This document shows positions 12,201-27,200 of a stretch of DNA of 64,000 nt, piece after piece. Each line of letters starts with the position of its first letter. Positions within the stretch are counted from its first letter, which is position 1. The translations under genes and the position numbers were made by a program. The notes under the pieces were generated by a model. It was not told the DNA's origin and searched no databases. It saw only the letters and a program-made list of their open reading frames with translations. Source of the stretch: Achatina immaculata (lineage: Eukaryota > Mollusca > Gastropoda > Stylommatophora > Achatinidae); the NCBI GenBank assembly GCA_009760885.1, contig CM019712.1:27697816-27761815 (forward strand). Direction: 5' to 3'.

Positions 12201-15200
12201 AGAAATGAAATGGCGACTATGGTAAAACTGGGTCTAAAACTAAACTATACACTTCTGTCTACGTGTATTATTCAGTTTACATAAATGTATCCATAACAAA
12301 CCTAAAATTTCCAAACCGAAATTATAACACTTCCGGAGTAAAATTATAACATTTCCAAAGTGAAATTATAACATTTCCAAAGTGAAATTATAACATTTCC
12401 AAAGTGAAATTACAACATTTCCAAAGCAGAACTATTGTTAATCAGTTCTAAAATCTACATTATTGTTCGTATCCTTCTTTCATTGGTAGTATATAAGAGC
12501 ATGTATGTTTATTGCCACAACAACATTTCGTAAGATACTCTACACTAACATTTACAAAACTTTAATAATGACTTAAGAATCACGTTCATCTGCCCATCGG
12601 TCATTTAAGGCGCCCAATGATATCATTCAATGTCACAGGTAAGAGGTTAAATTGTTGACTCTCTTGTACTAAATTCCGAATCAGATTCAAAACGCTCAGC
12701 AGGAAACAGAGAGGTCATCATGTTCTGATGATCTGGCTGAGAGAGGTTCTGGCAAAATACTTGCTCAGTATGTCAGACGAGTGCATTCCTTTCAGCTGAC
12801 CAGATGGTCTTTTCTCAAGTTCTTCTCGCCCGCTTTCCGCTTATTCTGACCAACATTCCTAAATGGTTGTCCAGATTAAAAGGTTCTCCCTGGGAATGTT
12901 TGCTCCTGGCCGAGTTATGCTGGTAAAAAGAAAACAAAATGGCCAATCAGATGTTTTGTTTAGCTTCTCATGGAGAATACTCAGCTAAGTTGCCGTAATA
13001 TTAAGTTGCCTGTTCCTGCAAAGAGTTTAACTTTGGATCTCTGATCACCAGTTAGAGGGCTTTTATTGAAAACAATGACCATCGACTTGTATCAATCATA
13101 GGGGCAGATACATTCACTGGTGCACTTCCCCCAAGTCTCCAAGGTGCAATGGTAATATTTATCCTCTAACACAGAAACAGATAAACCATCGTCTGGGCTC
13201 GCAGGCTAAACTTAGTCCGGGCTCTCGCACCTACACCCTATAACGTGACATCTCATGATATATGGCCTTATTCGCCCTCTCTAAGAATTACTATAAGATG
13301 TGTATTACACAGACTGACAGGTCACTGTGTTTTATATAAAATAATGTGCTACAGCAGCAATAATATATATATATATAATTGATTATTACTGAAACAATCA
13401 TGTGTATTGCCAGTGTCTTTTCTTGACTCTGAGCCCCCTACCTTTTGAGAGCCATAAGTTAAAAATATTTGGAGCCTAATGCGTAATGTGCCAATGCTCT
13501 ACTGCCATTGTTTCAGCTTAATAAATCAAAATATCAGGAATGTGAATGTAGAAAGTAGAAATAGGAAGAGAACTTGCAGATCACGGCTTTTACTCGGAGG
13601 GGAATTCTTACTCCCCCCCCCCCACCCCAGAGTTTCAGTGGGGAACTGGAAGCACGCGTTGACAGGGTCGTATTCTTGGGATCTGAATCATTCTAACACC
13701 AATAATTATATAGACAGACAGACAATCTTAGAGTCCATTCTAAACCCTGACTTGCATGTCCCACCTCGGTAACTGGGACAATGCTACAGGTTAAAAAAAA
13801 AGACTGAGAACCACTGCTGCAGATAAATAACCATAGACAACCTTTTATAATGAGAACAAATGCACTGTGATAATAAATTCAACATGCTCTCAATTTTGTT
13901 CTTTGTAGATGGCAGGAAATGGATGCAGTCGGCTGAGATAATAAGAAATGTTTGTGTGATGTGACTTCAAGGATAACAAATAACAGATTGTGTAAGACTG
14001 TGAAAAAGAAAAATGGATAAACTAATAACTGTAGATATTATTGAAAAGATAAAGATATCGACATTTTAGACAGTGACATTAAAATTTAAAAGATAATGGT
14101 CACCACTTAAAAGATTAGTAACCAGTCAGAAACAAAAAACAAAAATTACAAGATGGTATGAAGCACGGATAAGCTGTAGAAGAAGCCAAACGATGATTTG
14201 GTCATTATGCGACTGAAGAACTGTAATTACCGCGAGTTAAAAGAACTATTTTATTACTTTATTTTAGCATTTCATGCATACATATGCTATGTACATTAAT
14301 AACATACACTTACCTTGTGATAGGAACAATCAGTCCATACACTTTATGTTTGGAAATGGAATGGGCAGAGAAGCTGATATGGGAATGTTCTGACTACAGT
14401 GATGTTACCATCTGACATCTATCTATCAGTTAATCACTTTACATTAATGTACTACTCTTCTGGATTTTGCAGCCTGTGGCAAGGAGGTGGACAAAAAATG
14501 TCATAGAGTTAACGAACAATTCACATTTCGACGTCAAACATACGTCTGTACAAAAAAATCTACCGGAGACTACGAGATTGATCTAGCTCCACCCACGAGC
14601 TTCACCTGCACGGCAGAGGGGAGGGAATATAAAGATCTGCAAACCTTCAAGTTGTCTGACGGATGCAACGATTACCAGTGCCAAGATGGAGACGTTAGTG
14701 TCACAAATCCTGAAGGTAAATATCACTATTTATGAATAGTTAATCTTGTTTCTGAGATTATAGAACTGAAACGGCAGTGAAGGAGCGAAATTTGTTTTAA
14801 ATCTTACACTACCAAATTGAACACATGATATATAAACATTTGTTTGTCATTACTCATCGTGGCCACCATATTTTAACGGGGTAAATGGGGAACTAGTATT
14901 TATGGAATATTACAATTATGAAATCTCATCTGTGGAACAAACCCAGATGACAACAATTAGTAACATAAATAAATAAAGCTATTTAAACTCCTTGTAGTAG
15001 TGTAAGAGGTAAGCTAATGAAGAGTTGACTCAGGCCTGTCTGATGTTTTGTAAGAGGTAAGCTAATGAAGAGTTGACTCAGGCCTGTCTGATGTTTTTCA
15101 TTCATCATTCGTCTTTCGCTCTACTTTAATTAAGGGATGGTACCTTAATCCATTCATTCATTTGAATGTCCCTTGCGGAACTTTGTCTCCCTAACAACTC

Positions 15201-18200
15201 TCTTGAAGTAAGAGCTGTAAGCGAGATGCCCTAGTATTTTAATCTGATTTTTTTTTATAAAAGTAGGACCAGTTTTAATCATAAATGGAACAGACAAATA
15301 TAAAGTTTCCGAAAATAGCTTCTTTCAAGTCACAAGATAACACATCGCTTCCTCCCCTCAACCTCTTTGTGTCCAAGTAATGTGTTACAAGTCACAAAAT
15401 AACACATCCCGCCTCCCTTCAACCTCTTTGTGTCCAATTAATGTGTTAAAAGTCACAAAATAACACATCCCCCTCCCTTCAACCTCTTTGTGTCCAATTA
15501 ATGTGTTAAAAGTCACAAAATAACACATCCCCCTCCCTTCAACCTCTTTGTGTCCAATTAATGTGTTAAAAGTCACAAAATAACACATCCCCCTCCCCTC
15601 AACATCTTTGTGTCCAATTAATGTGTTACAAGCCATAAAATAACATATCCCTCCCCCCAGCCAATCTTTCTCTCCATTTAATGTATTAGATATGTTACAT
15701 GCACCTTCTGTGTGTAAAGAAAACGTGGATGCGAAACTCTAAGATTACGTAATCTGTTAACAAGAAAAGTTGTTCCTATCTTTTCCTAAATAGACGAAAC
15801 ACTTGTTATCACTTGTTATTCCGTGGTGAAGTGGTTAGTACATTTACCCACTGATCAGAAGGTCTCTGGGTCGATTTTGCACTTGGACAGAGTTTTTTGT
15901 TCTGACCGACCGTCACCAGGGTCAAAATAACCTCCGAACAAATTAGTACAACAAGGCAGCCAGTACAGGTGCTGGCATCCCTACCTTGAAATGTGAAGGC
16001 ACTAACACTTAAGACCTCTGCGACGAGCAAATGTTATTTGTTATCACAGCTGTACTGTAGCAATGTGTATATCTATATATTTAGTTTTGTATCTGTATAA
16101 CTAGGAACCGTTTGTTTGGTACCTCAGGACATTAAATAGTAATAACATTTTGGAAAGCATTATCCCCTCTCAATATCTATGAAATATATCACTTCTGCAA
16201 ATACTCCTTTCTTTATAATTAAAAGTAAATATAATGTAACAGAAGGTAATTAATAACTTACATACATCATGCAACCTTGGGACCTGTGTTTTTTTGCATT
16301 TTTTTTTCCTTTTGGCCGACTGTTATTTTTGCTTATGATAGTAAATTTTATTTAACGTTTTGAAAACGGAATAATTTTGTCCAGTATATTTTCTTTTACC
16401 CAAGCAGTGATGTCTCTTTCAGCTCGAGGAGTTTTAGAATATAGTTGGAACAAGTGAAGTTTCTGTTATACATACTTACAAGAGAGTAAAATATGTAGAT
16501 TTAACCTCGGAGATTCGCATGCGCTTCAGATGTTACAGGAAGAAAATAGAATAACTGACAGCAAAGCCTCCACAATGTATATGTTACCACTTAGTTATGT
16601 TAACAAAATCACCCCAGGGAATAACTTTCTCTATTCCTAGAAGTAACATATTATTACAAGAGAGCATTAGATGCCAAGAACGTAGACATTCTTGAAAGAA
16701 ATTAACTGTAAACTTTCTCCTAACTTCAGCTTGTGGAAAGGAACTGGACGGGCAGTGTCATTTGGTGGATTCTTGGACTTTGGTCAACGGGAAAGTTTAC
16801 AAATGTGAGAAGAAGGTTGTGGATGAAAAAACCACTTATTCATACACGGAAATAGGTAAGTTATATTCTACTTGAAATGTACTTTTTTCCCTAAGTCTTA
16901 CAGGGGTAATTCTGTCTGTAACCATATTAATCTGTTTCCTTGTCCGTTCACACGTCAGTCCATCATGTTGTTTAACGTTAAAGTAATGGATATCTATCGC
17001 TCTCCAAAAAGTAAAATAAATAAAGAATCTGTGGAGAGGAGCAGACAGAACCACAAAAATAAGATTTTTAAGGGCATGCATCTTTCCCATCGCAACATAT
17101 GCCTGTGAGACCTGGACACTTAAGCAAATAGCTGAGAAACACATAAATGCCTTTGAATGTACATGCAACAGAAGAGTTCTTCAGACATCATAGACACAAA
17201 AAAAATATATATATCTATAATACACGAACTTAATATTGAAGAAGACTGGCTAGTAAAGAGGATTAAACAGAGAAAACATAAATATTTTGAACAAATTAAA
17301 CGTCATGAGAGTTTAGAGAAGACATTTTTGGAAGGATACATAATGGGAAAAAGAAAGAGAGGAAGACCAAAACGAAAATGGCTGCAAGACATTGTTGACG
17401 ATCTGCAAATGATTACAGCAGCGGCAGGCCATCTTGCTCACAACCGAGAGGCCTACAGGAGTGCTGTTAGGGAGGCAAATTCCGCAAGAGACATGCAAAT
17501 AAATGAATGAATGTAATGGACGCGTATGCGATTTCCGTGGCCATTCTAATATTTGTTAAGCTGTCCGGTTTTGGCAATCAGCGATCTATTCTCTCATGCC
17601 ATCGTCAGGGCTATCGAACCAAAGCTGACCAAGACCCTGACATGCCTCTAAGCTGTTACCCATAGTAACATACCAAAACTGGCTAACGGGATCGCCATAG
17701 TCCACGTGGTGGTTTAGTTTGATAAAGGAGCTTTCATTGACCACCAAGAAACTGAAAACGCAGAAGACATAACCCGATCTCAAGCCAGTATGATGATGAA
17801 CCTCAACATCTTCACCCAATCGGCTGCAAAGAACACCTGCTCGCAGTTCAAATAATAATAAGAAGAAAAGTATAAATGTAGACATTTGTGCTAACACACA
17901 TTCTATATCTGCTAGAGTGTTGTGGAAACTAGCAACATGTGAAAATAAATAGCGCAAGTTTTAATGACAATTTGGTCCTTGTGTGACTCTTATTTCTGTC
18001 TTTATGATTGCTGTATGCTTTATTAAATGTATGATAAAATGTCTCTATGTAAGTATTTGTTGTCTGTCTGTCAAAAGTCTTCTCAGTATGGTTTCCTGCT
18101 TTAATCTAGACAGCTTACCGCATTGTAGGTCTTCATGTCCTTATCTAGACGGCTTGCCTGTCTGTTGGCCTTCATGTCTTTATCTAGGCAGCTTACCTCT

Positions 18201-21200
18201 CTGTAGGCCTACATGTCTTTATCTAGGCAGCTTACCTCTCTGTAGACCTACATGTCTTTATCTAGACAGCTTACCTCTCTGTAGGCCTACATGTCTTTGT
18301 CTAGATCAGTGCTTCCATACCTTTTATCAAGGCGACTCTAAAACAGCAACAGTGCTTGGCTCGTGGCACTAGGCCAATAATAGTATGTGACCTTCAACCC
18401 TATTTCAAGAATGTTAGGAGAGCCAGTAAATACTGAAAAGCTGTGTAGGAACACTGAAATGTAAAAAAAAAGCTAATAATACTTTAGTATCTTTAACACG
18501 ACGTAAAAAGATATAGCACTCAGGTATATTGTCCAAAAGAGTGGAAAATAACTATATTCATACCACTGCCAGAAAAGGTTAACTTGAAATTAACACAAAC
18601 TACAGAACTGTTGCCCTGATTAGTCATGTCAGTAAAATTCAATTAAAAATCAAAATGGGTAAACTTAGTAAGAAAATAGAGGAAGGAGTCAATATGGTCC
18701 AAGCTGGTTTCTGGTAAAGAAGAGGATGAAGAGATCATATATTAATTCTAAGATTAATAATAGAAAAATGTAGAGAATTTAATGTGAATCTATACTTATC
18801 TTTTATAGACTACTCACATGCATCTGACTGAGTACAGCACCAGAAATTTTGGGAAACAAAAAAAAAAGGGATTTCCAACATACTTGATACAGTTAACATC
18901 ACTGGTTTGTCTAGACCAGCAGGCAGCAGTAAGAATAAATGATGAAGCAACAATTTTGTTTGACATAAAACAAGGGGTCCGTCAGGGGTGCATAATGTCA
19001 CCTTATTTATCTAACGTGTATACTGAAAATATAATGAGGAATGTTAGAGAAAATGTAGACGAAGAATATTACTATGCTACAAAAATTGGAGGTTATGAAA
19101 GAACAGAGATTAGATAAGCTGATGACACAATATTATGGTCCACAACACAAAAAGGAATAGAAAAACTATTTAGGTCAGTCCGTAGGAACAGCGAAGAGTA
19201 AAACCTCTATCTTAATGCAAATAAAACTAAATTGATGACAACTGACAAAACAAACAAGGCAGCTGATACATGTATCAGTGAGAAAAAATTGGAAGAAGTG
19301 GAGAGTTTTTATATATTGGATCACTACTAACTAATAATGGTGATACAATGAGGGAAATTAAAAAGAAAGACATCTATCTCTCTTCAGAAAATAAAACAAC
19401 TAAAGAATCCGTGGAGAGGAAAGACAGAATTACAAACATAAGATTTTTAAGGGCATGCATCTTTTCCATCGCAACATATGCCTGTGAGATCTGGACAATT
19501 AACCAAATAGCTGAGAAACACATAAATGACATTGAATGTACATACAACAGAATAGTTCTTCAGATATCATGGACAAATATATATATATATATATATTCAT
19601 AATACACGAATTTAATATTGAGGAAGGCTGGCTAGTAAAGAGGATTAAACAGAGAAAACATAAATATTGTGAACACATTAAACGTCATGAGAGTTTAGAG
19701 AAGACATTCTTGGAAGAGTACATAATGGGAAAAAGAAAGAGAGGAAGACCAAGGCGGAGATGGCTGCAAAACATCGTTGATGATCTGTGAATGGATGCAT
19801 CAGCAGCAGGCATCTTGCTCACAACCGAGAGGCCTACAGGAAAGCTGTTAGGGAGGCAAAGTTCAGCAAGTGGCATGCACCTGACTAACTGAACATGACC
19901 TATGTTTGCTAGCAGTCACTGAAAATGATGTATCTGTCTAACCTGTTTGTCCGCATCTCTCTCGATTTAGTTAGTTCCTAGTCTCTGTCAATGTCTCAAA
20001 ACAAACTTGAGAGATACAAGAATTAACGACTGTGGTAACACTTGTTCTAGCAATAAAGTCCAAAAAAAAAAAGATAGAAGGAGTAAAGAATGTGGGTAGA
20101 AAAAAAGGATGATCACGTATAAAACAAGATAGTACAACAGCCCAGTATTTCGGGAAAAACCTTTTACAAGGACCAGGTTAAAAAAAAGATAAAGAAGTGA
20201 ACAAAATCAAAGTTAAACACATGTATCTAACTGTATAATTCATCTATTTTCAGAACCAACGCCTGACCTAAGTAAAAGTAAGTATATTTTGTTATATAAA
20301 TTCTCGTAAGACAGCTAGGACCTTTAGATGGATAACACAAGTTAGACAGTGTTCTGAAGTTGTTGAAGTCTTCCTGAGAGTGGCAGGTCTAGACAGTGAT
20401 GCTCGTTATATCAGAAACATGGACGTTAAAGGGTTACCAACACTGCACGTCTGCCATGAGCGCTCAGGTTTCTTTCTATGTAGAAGGATCTCAGGAGAAT
20501 GCACGCAATCTATTTTCATATTTTTCTCGCATCTCAGTCATCTCTTGTCTTCCCCTCCTTTCTATCCCTCCTTCAAAACTGCATGTTTGGCTTATATATC
20601 TTAAGTCACTTGCTCAAAAGGACACACCTCTAGATCGTTCATTTCTAGGTCATTTAGTTAATTACATACTGATTGCACTTTGGGATATGTCGGCCCATTC
20701 CCTTTAGTTATCTTATTGCTCCGCTGGGCTATTCATGTGTGAAAATTTAATCCTAAGATTAGCAATTATACCCCACCTGTCAGTAAGTCTCTTGCGTCAA
20801 ATCCGTCAAATCAGTTTTATCGCATGGGTAAACACTTCTTATCCAATATCAGGTTGTGCGATACGTGTGAGGGATATCAGTGTACACAGTGTCCGTCTGT
20901 ATATATCCATATGTTGATTTAACCATTCAGATTAGTTGTGTCAGGATTGTTATAAACTGGGTGTATCTCTTTAATTTGCCTTTTCCTCAGCTTCGTTATG
21001 TCTTGTATTTTTATGTATCTACTTAATTCTGTCGTAATAATACTAATACCGGGGGAGTGTCCCTTAAGTTTTCCACCGCTTCTTATCTACTTTCTACTTC
21101 TCAATTACAACTATAATAAAAATGCAGTAGTAATAATAATATTATTAATAATAAAAATACTGTCCTAATTTACAACAATAATACAATCATAATTTACAGG

Positions 21201-24200
21201 GCACTAGGTGAGACAATCGTAGTGTTCAAATTAAGTAACATATGGGCATAAACCACAGGAGAGATGAGTATCTGCCTTGGGTTAGATATTTAATGGCAAT
21301 GTGTGGGAGTATTGTCGACTAAACTTTATATTCATAGAACGTTTTATGTTTGATATTGTACCAGATGTCGGGTAGCTCATCGTGATTCTTGTACCAGATG
21401 TTTGGTAGTTCTTCGTGGCTTTTGTACCAGATGTCTTGTAGCTCATTGTGGCTGTTGTACCAAATGACTGGTAGCTCCTGGTGATTGTTGTAACAGATGT
21501 CTGGTAGCTCCTCGTGATGGTTGTACCAGATGCCTGGTAGTTCCTCGTGATGGTTGTACCAGATGTCTGATAGCTCCTAGTTATTGTTGTACCATATGTC
21601 TTTTAGCTGCTGATGATTGTTGTATCAGATGTCTGGTAGCTCCTCGTGATGGTTGTACCAGATGTCTGGTAGCTCCTCGTGATGGTTGTACCAGATGTCT
21701 GGTAGCTCCTAGTTATTGTTGTACCATATGTCTTTTAGCTGCTGATGATTGTTCTATCAGATGTCTGGTAGCTTCTGATGACTGTTGTACCAGATGTCTG
21801 GTAGCTGCTGCTGATTTTTATACTAGATGTCTGGTAGCTCCTCGTATTTGTTGTACCATATGTCAGGTAGCTTTTGGTAACTGTTGTCATTTATGTCTGG
21901 TAGCTCCTGGTGAATGGTGTACAAGATGTCTGGTAGCATCTCGTAATTGTTATACCAGATGTTTGGTAGCTTTTGATAACTGTATACCTCATTTCTGGTA
22001 GCTCCTGGTGAATGTTGTAGCAGGTGCCTGGTAGGTCTTCATTATTGTTGTACGAGATTTCTGGTAGCTCCTCATGATTGTTGTACCAGATGTCTGGTAG
22101 CTCCTGGTGATTGTTGTACCAGATGTCTGGTAGCTCCTCATGAATGTTGTACCAGATGTCTGGTAGCTCCTCGTGATTCGTGTACCAGATGTCTGGTAGC
22201 TGCTCATGATTGTTGTACCAGATGTCTGGTACCTCCTGATGAATGTTATACCAGATGTCTGGTAGCTCCTCATGATTGTTGTACCAGATGTATGGTAGCT
22301 CTTCATGATTGTTGTACCAGATGTCTGGCAGCTCCTGGTGAATGTTGTACCAGATGTCTGGTAGCTCCTCATGATTGTTGTACCAGATGTCTGGTAGCTC
22401 CTGGTGAATGTTGTACCAGATGTCTGGTAGCACCTGGTGAATGTTGTACCCGTATAAACTAATGTGAATCATGAAAATTCTCAACGGTCATAACGACACA
22501 CACCCGAGGATCTCACGACCGCGTGTCAGAACCTAACAGGTGCAGACTAACAGGTGCAGGCACTTAACAACAGCCAGTCTTGCCTGACCCGTACACCTGT
22601 ACACTACCTGATACATGTGTATAACTGGACGCACCTCAACACTTTTTTCTTCTGATGACAATGTGTGAAAAAATAACTGGATAGATAATTGTAGACAACA
22701 ATAAACTTTGAGCTCCGGACACAACTAGAGATCCTCTGATCTCTTCTTCATCATGTCCATCAGCGTACGACGACTGATTACACCCCCACCCCCCTGTGGT
22801 GAATGCCTGTTCTTCTGGAGCTGATAAATAGCCATTCATACTTTGCCGCATGAAGGTTCACCTTTAAGTCCCTCATTCTTGACAAAGATGCCGGTTCATA
22901 GTTGACATTTAAGGCTCTTGTCCGAACAGCTTCTATTGTGGCATTTATAAGGTCGGCTTGATTCAGTGCCTGTTATTCTTCAACACTGGCTGAGCCAGAC
23001 AACAGATCTGCTCGTTTAGTGAAGCTTTTCTTTCTTAACTATCAGTGTAAACTTCCGGAGTCACTGAAATAGTTCTGATATGTGATTTGTTTAACAATTT
23101 AGCTGTAGCGGAAGACATTTTAATTCATATTTAGCACTGCTTTTAGGATTGTGTTTGTTAGGATTGTTTTTATATATTGTGTAATGCTAGTACTGATTTG
23201 ATGTTAAATGAAACTGAGAGATAAAGGGCATGATGTCAGACAGACCTGGGTACCCAATTCTTGATCCAGTTAAAACAGAATTTCTTCGCCTTTTCTTCTT
23301 TTCGTTTGTTGCTTTATCCTCACGCTTGCATGGCCTTGCACAAAAATGAAAGCCATTTAATCTGTGACGTCTGTAACTGATTCTTTTTATTTTAGAAGGT
23401 TCGTTCCATCGCTGCAAATGCATGCACAGGTGGAGTCATGTCTTTAACAGGTTCATAGCCATTACAAAATAAGTAAAGTAATGGCAGATGAAAGTCTCCT
23501 TTATGATAGTGCACTCAGACAAGCTGACCTTATTATGATGTTGTTCATCAGTGCATCGGGAAAAGGAGATGGAAATATGTTGGTCACCTGATGAGAAGAA
23601 ATGATCAGAGAATCCCAAAACAAGCTATCAAGTGGAACACAAAAAGCCAAAGAAGAAGAGGTCACGCGCGTGAAACTCTGAAGAGGACATTGTTAAGAGA
23701 GGCCAAATTAACAGGTATAAAATCCCTTGATGAGGTTGAAAGACTCGCCGAAGACAAGAAAAATTGGCGAACTACTTTGCGAGCCCTATGTGACGTTTAA
23801 CGGCACGGGAAGGATATAAGATAAGATAAGACATCAGTGCATGCCACTGTTGTTCTATTTGTTCTTTCCCGTTTTCTTTAGATCTGACATTCAACTTTCA
23901 CCATTGAATTTTATTATGTTCCATTAAAATTTACCCACTGAATGTGTTTCTGTAGATCTAACATTCAACTTGAAAATCTGAATCTGTTTCTATAGATCTA
24001 ACATTAAACTTGAACTATTGAATGTATAGATGTAGATCTAAAATTCAACTTTAACCACAGAACGTGTTTTCACTTCAGTGTCTCGAGTTTGATAGATATT
24101 GTTATTGTAGACGTCCCGGTTCTCAAAAGTAGAAACTGGTACTTGGGGAAGCAAAAGTGGCTCACTTGAACTCTAAGAACCGCCATGTTCGGCTAATAAA

Positions 24201-27200
24201 AGTCTAAAACTGGGCTTCCTTGCACAGAGGACACTCTCTTATGTGCTCGACGTTTAACCTTAGTGTCGCTCCTCGTGTGTGTTAGGTGATAGTGCCAAGG
24301 GCTCACTGTACACAGCTTGATCTTTTCTACAAATTTCTGAGCGTATGCCACTATCCTTCGTTATTCCCTTTCGTATAGTCTTTGGTGATGAGTGCTACAT
24401 TTTATGTTTTGTTTTGCTCCTCTTCTTGTAAATTTTCATTAGGAAGGTTGTTACGAGGCCCGCTTTGTCTACCTGCAGTGTGTCCATGGTTATAGCTTTA
24501 CCTGCCAGTTGATTTGTCATTTCATTGCCTCTGATGCCGGCATATCCTGGGTAATAATCCATGTTTGGGGGGGGGGGATTTGTGATTCTTTTAGTTTGGC
24601 CAACCACTCAAGTCGGATCATCATCATCATCATCATCATCTGCTGGCTACATCACTCTGTTGTGTCGACTAATCAAGGAAACAAAGTGTGCGTAAACCAT
24701 TGGATGTGTTTCTTTAGATCTGACATTCAACGTAAACCATTGGATGTGTTTCTTTAGATCTGACATACAATTTTAACCATTGGATGTGTTTCTTTAGATC
24801 TAACATTCACCTTTAACCATTGAATGCTTTTCTTTAGATCTGACATTCAATTTTAACCATTGAATGCATTTCTTTAGATCTGACATTCAGCTTTAACCAT
24901 CGAATGTGTCTCTTTAGATCTGACGTTCAACTTTAACCATTGAATGTGTTTCTTTAGATCTGACATTCAACTTTCACCATTGAATTTTATTATGTTCCAT
25001 TAAAATTTACCCACTGAATGTGTTTCTGTAGATCTAACATTCAACTTGAAAATCTGAATCTGTTTCTATAGATCTAACATTAAACTTGAACTATTGAATG
25101 TATAGATGTAGATCTAAAATTCAACTTTAACCACAGAACGTGTTTTCACTTCAGTGTCTCGAGTTTGATAGATATTGTTATTGTAGACGTCCCGGTTCTC
25201 AAAAGTAGAAACTGGTACTTGGGGAAGCAAAAGTGGCTCACTTGAACTCTAAGAACCGCCATGTTCGGCTAATAGTCTAAAACTGGGCTTCCTTGCACAG
25301 AGGACACTCTCTTATGTGCTCGACGTTTAACCTTAGTGTCGCTCCTCGTGTGTGTTAGGTGATAGTGCCAAGGGCTCACTGTACACAGCTTGATCTTTTC
25401 TACAAATTTCTGAGCGTATGCCACTATCCTTCGTTATTCCCTTTCGTATAGTCTTTGGTGATGAGTGCTACATTTTATGTTTTGTTTTGCTCCTCTTCTT
25501 GTAAATTTTCATTAGGAAGGTTGTTACGAGGCCCGCTTTGTCTACCTGCAGTGTGTCCATGGTTATAGCTTTACCTGCCAGTTGATTTGTCATTTCATTG
25601 CCTCTGATGCCGGCATATCCTGGGTAATAATCCATGTTTGAGGGGGGGGGATTTGTGATTCTTTTAGTTTGGCCAACCACTCAAGTCGGATCATCATCAT
25701 CATCATCATCATCTGCTGGCTACATCACTCTGTTGTGTCGACTAATCAAGGAAACAAAGTGAGCACAAACAGCCCATCGCCTGGATGCTAGTACTTCATC
25801 ATAAGGCAGTAATTTTCACAGCATTTGTACTTTCTTTGCTGGTGATCCATGTAACAAGACGTGTTCTATATGCCGAAATGTTTTTTGTTTTGTTCGAGTG
25901 AACGCTTCTACCATTATGTAGGCCTACTCTTTATAATATAATTTCCAATTCTAAGTCGTACATGAGATACTTTAAATCAGCAGTGACGGTTAGGCAGAAG
26001 TAACGAAAGATCAAATCACGTGGTCCGTACTAAGAGTTAGCGTGCAGCGATACTCGAGGGGACAATAAGAGTTAATATGAAGACAACAAATGAAATAACA
26101 AATAGACTGTTCTTGCACTTCTAACACTGGTGACTATTATATAGGTTAATATACAAACTCATGACTGGTAGAAATATCTGTGAGAGGAACTATTCAACAG
26201 AATCAAGATCTGCAAAATCTACAACTAAAACGTGCGTGCTTCTAAACTGTCTCTCAAAATTAGTACATATATAGTAATATATGCCAGGCGTGATACTGAC
26301 CATATCACCCTCTAGTGTGCTGACAGGTCAAGGAAAATATGGGCACTAACACCATATCCCTATGTGCCTCTAAGGCACGACAGGATTACCTTTACCTTTT
26401 TTAATAATAATAATAATAATAATAATAATCAAAATAATATTTAGTATTGCTGTTGTTATTATTAACCTGAAACCTGTATGTATATGGTGAAGTGTAAAGC
26501 CATGTACTTGTATGTGTATGTTGTGACAGCTGCAGGAAATCTCAGACTAAATGTGAAAATAGTAGACCTACAAAAATAGACACGCAGTTAGCTGACAAGT
26601 TAACTAGGAGCTGACAAGTTAACTAGGAGCTGACAAGTTAACTAGAAGCTGACAAGTTAACTAGGAGCTGACAAGTTAACTAGGAGCTGACAAGTAAACT
26701 AGGAGCTGACAAGTTAACTAGAAGCTGACAAGTTAACTAGGAGCTGACAAGTTAATTAGGAGCTGATAAGTTAACTATGAGCTGACAATGTAACTAGGAG
26801 CTGACAATGTAACTAGGAGCTGATAAGTTAACTAGGAACTGACAAGTTAACTAGGAGCTGACAAGTTAACTAGGAGCTGATAAGTTAACTAGGAGCTGAT
26901 AAGTTAATTAGAAGCTGATAAGTTAACTAGGAGATGATAAGGAAACTAGGAGCCAGAACGTGTTTTCACTTCAGTGTCTCGAGTTTGATAGATATTGTTA
27001 TTGTAGACGTCCCGGTTCTCAAAAGTAGAAACTGGTACTTGGGGAAGCAAAAGTGGCTCACTTGAACTCTAAGAACCGCCATGTTCGGCTAATAGTCTAA
27101 AACTGGGCTTCCTTGCACAGAGGACACTCTCTTATGTGCTCGACGTTTAACCTTAGTGTCGCTCCTCGTGTGTGTTAGGTGATAGTGCCAAGGGCTCACT

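Larger units (their letters stand above)
24951..26590. repeat. Intronic block, copy 2 of 3
   Basis: Repeats copy 1 from tctttagatctgacattcaa and continues 0.85 kb further than copy 1, including a SINE tail (26285-26400) and a (taa)n run (26400-26430), up to the 19-bp array. It is nearly identical to copy 3 from 25134. Confidence 0.9.

Noticed and set aside
17983..18372. 13-residue Cys/Pro repeat frame
   Set aside because: Produced by a 39-bp array; no acceptor or donor in a matching phase was seen at its borders.
18305..18440. hAT-like end cagtgcttccatacctttta
   Set aside because: Only one faint end, no partner or target duplication.
21891..22484. 197-codon minus-strand frame with an 11-residue NHEELPDIWYN repeat
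   Set aside because: Lies in the 33-bp array; the diverged left part of the array breaks the frame, as expected without selection, and there is no splice context.
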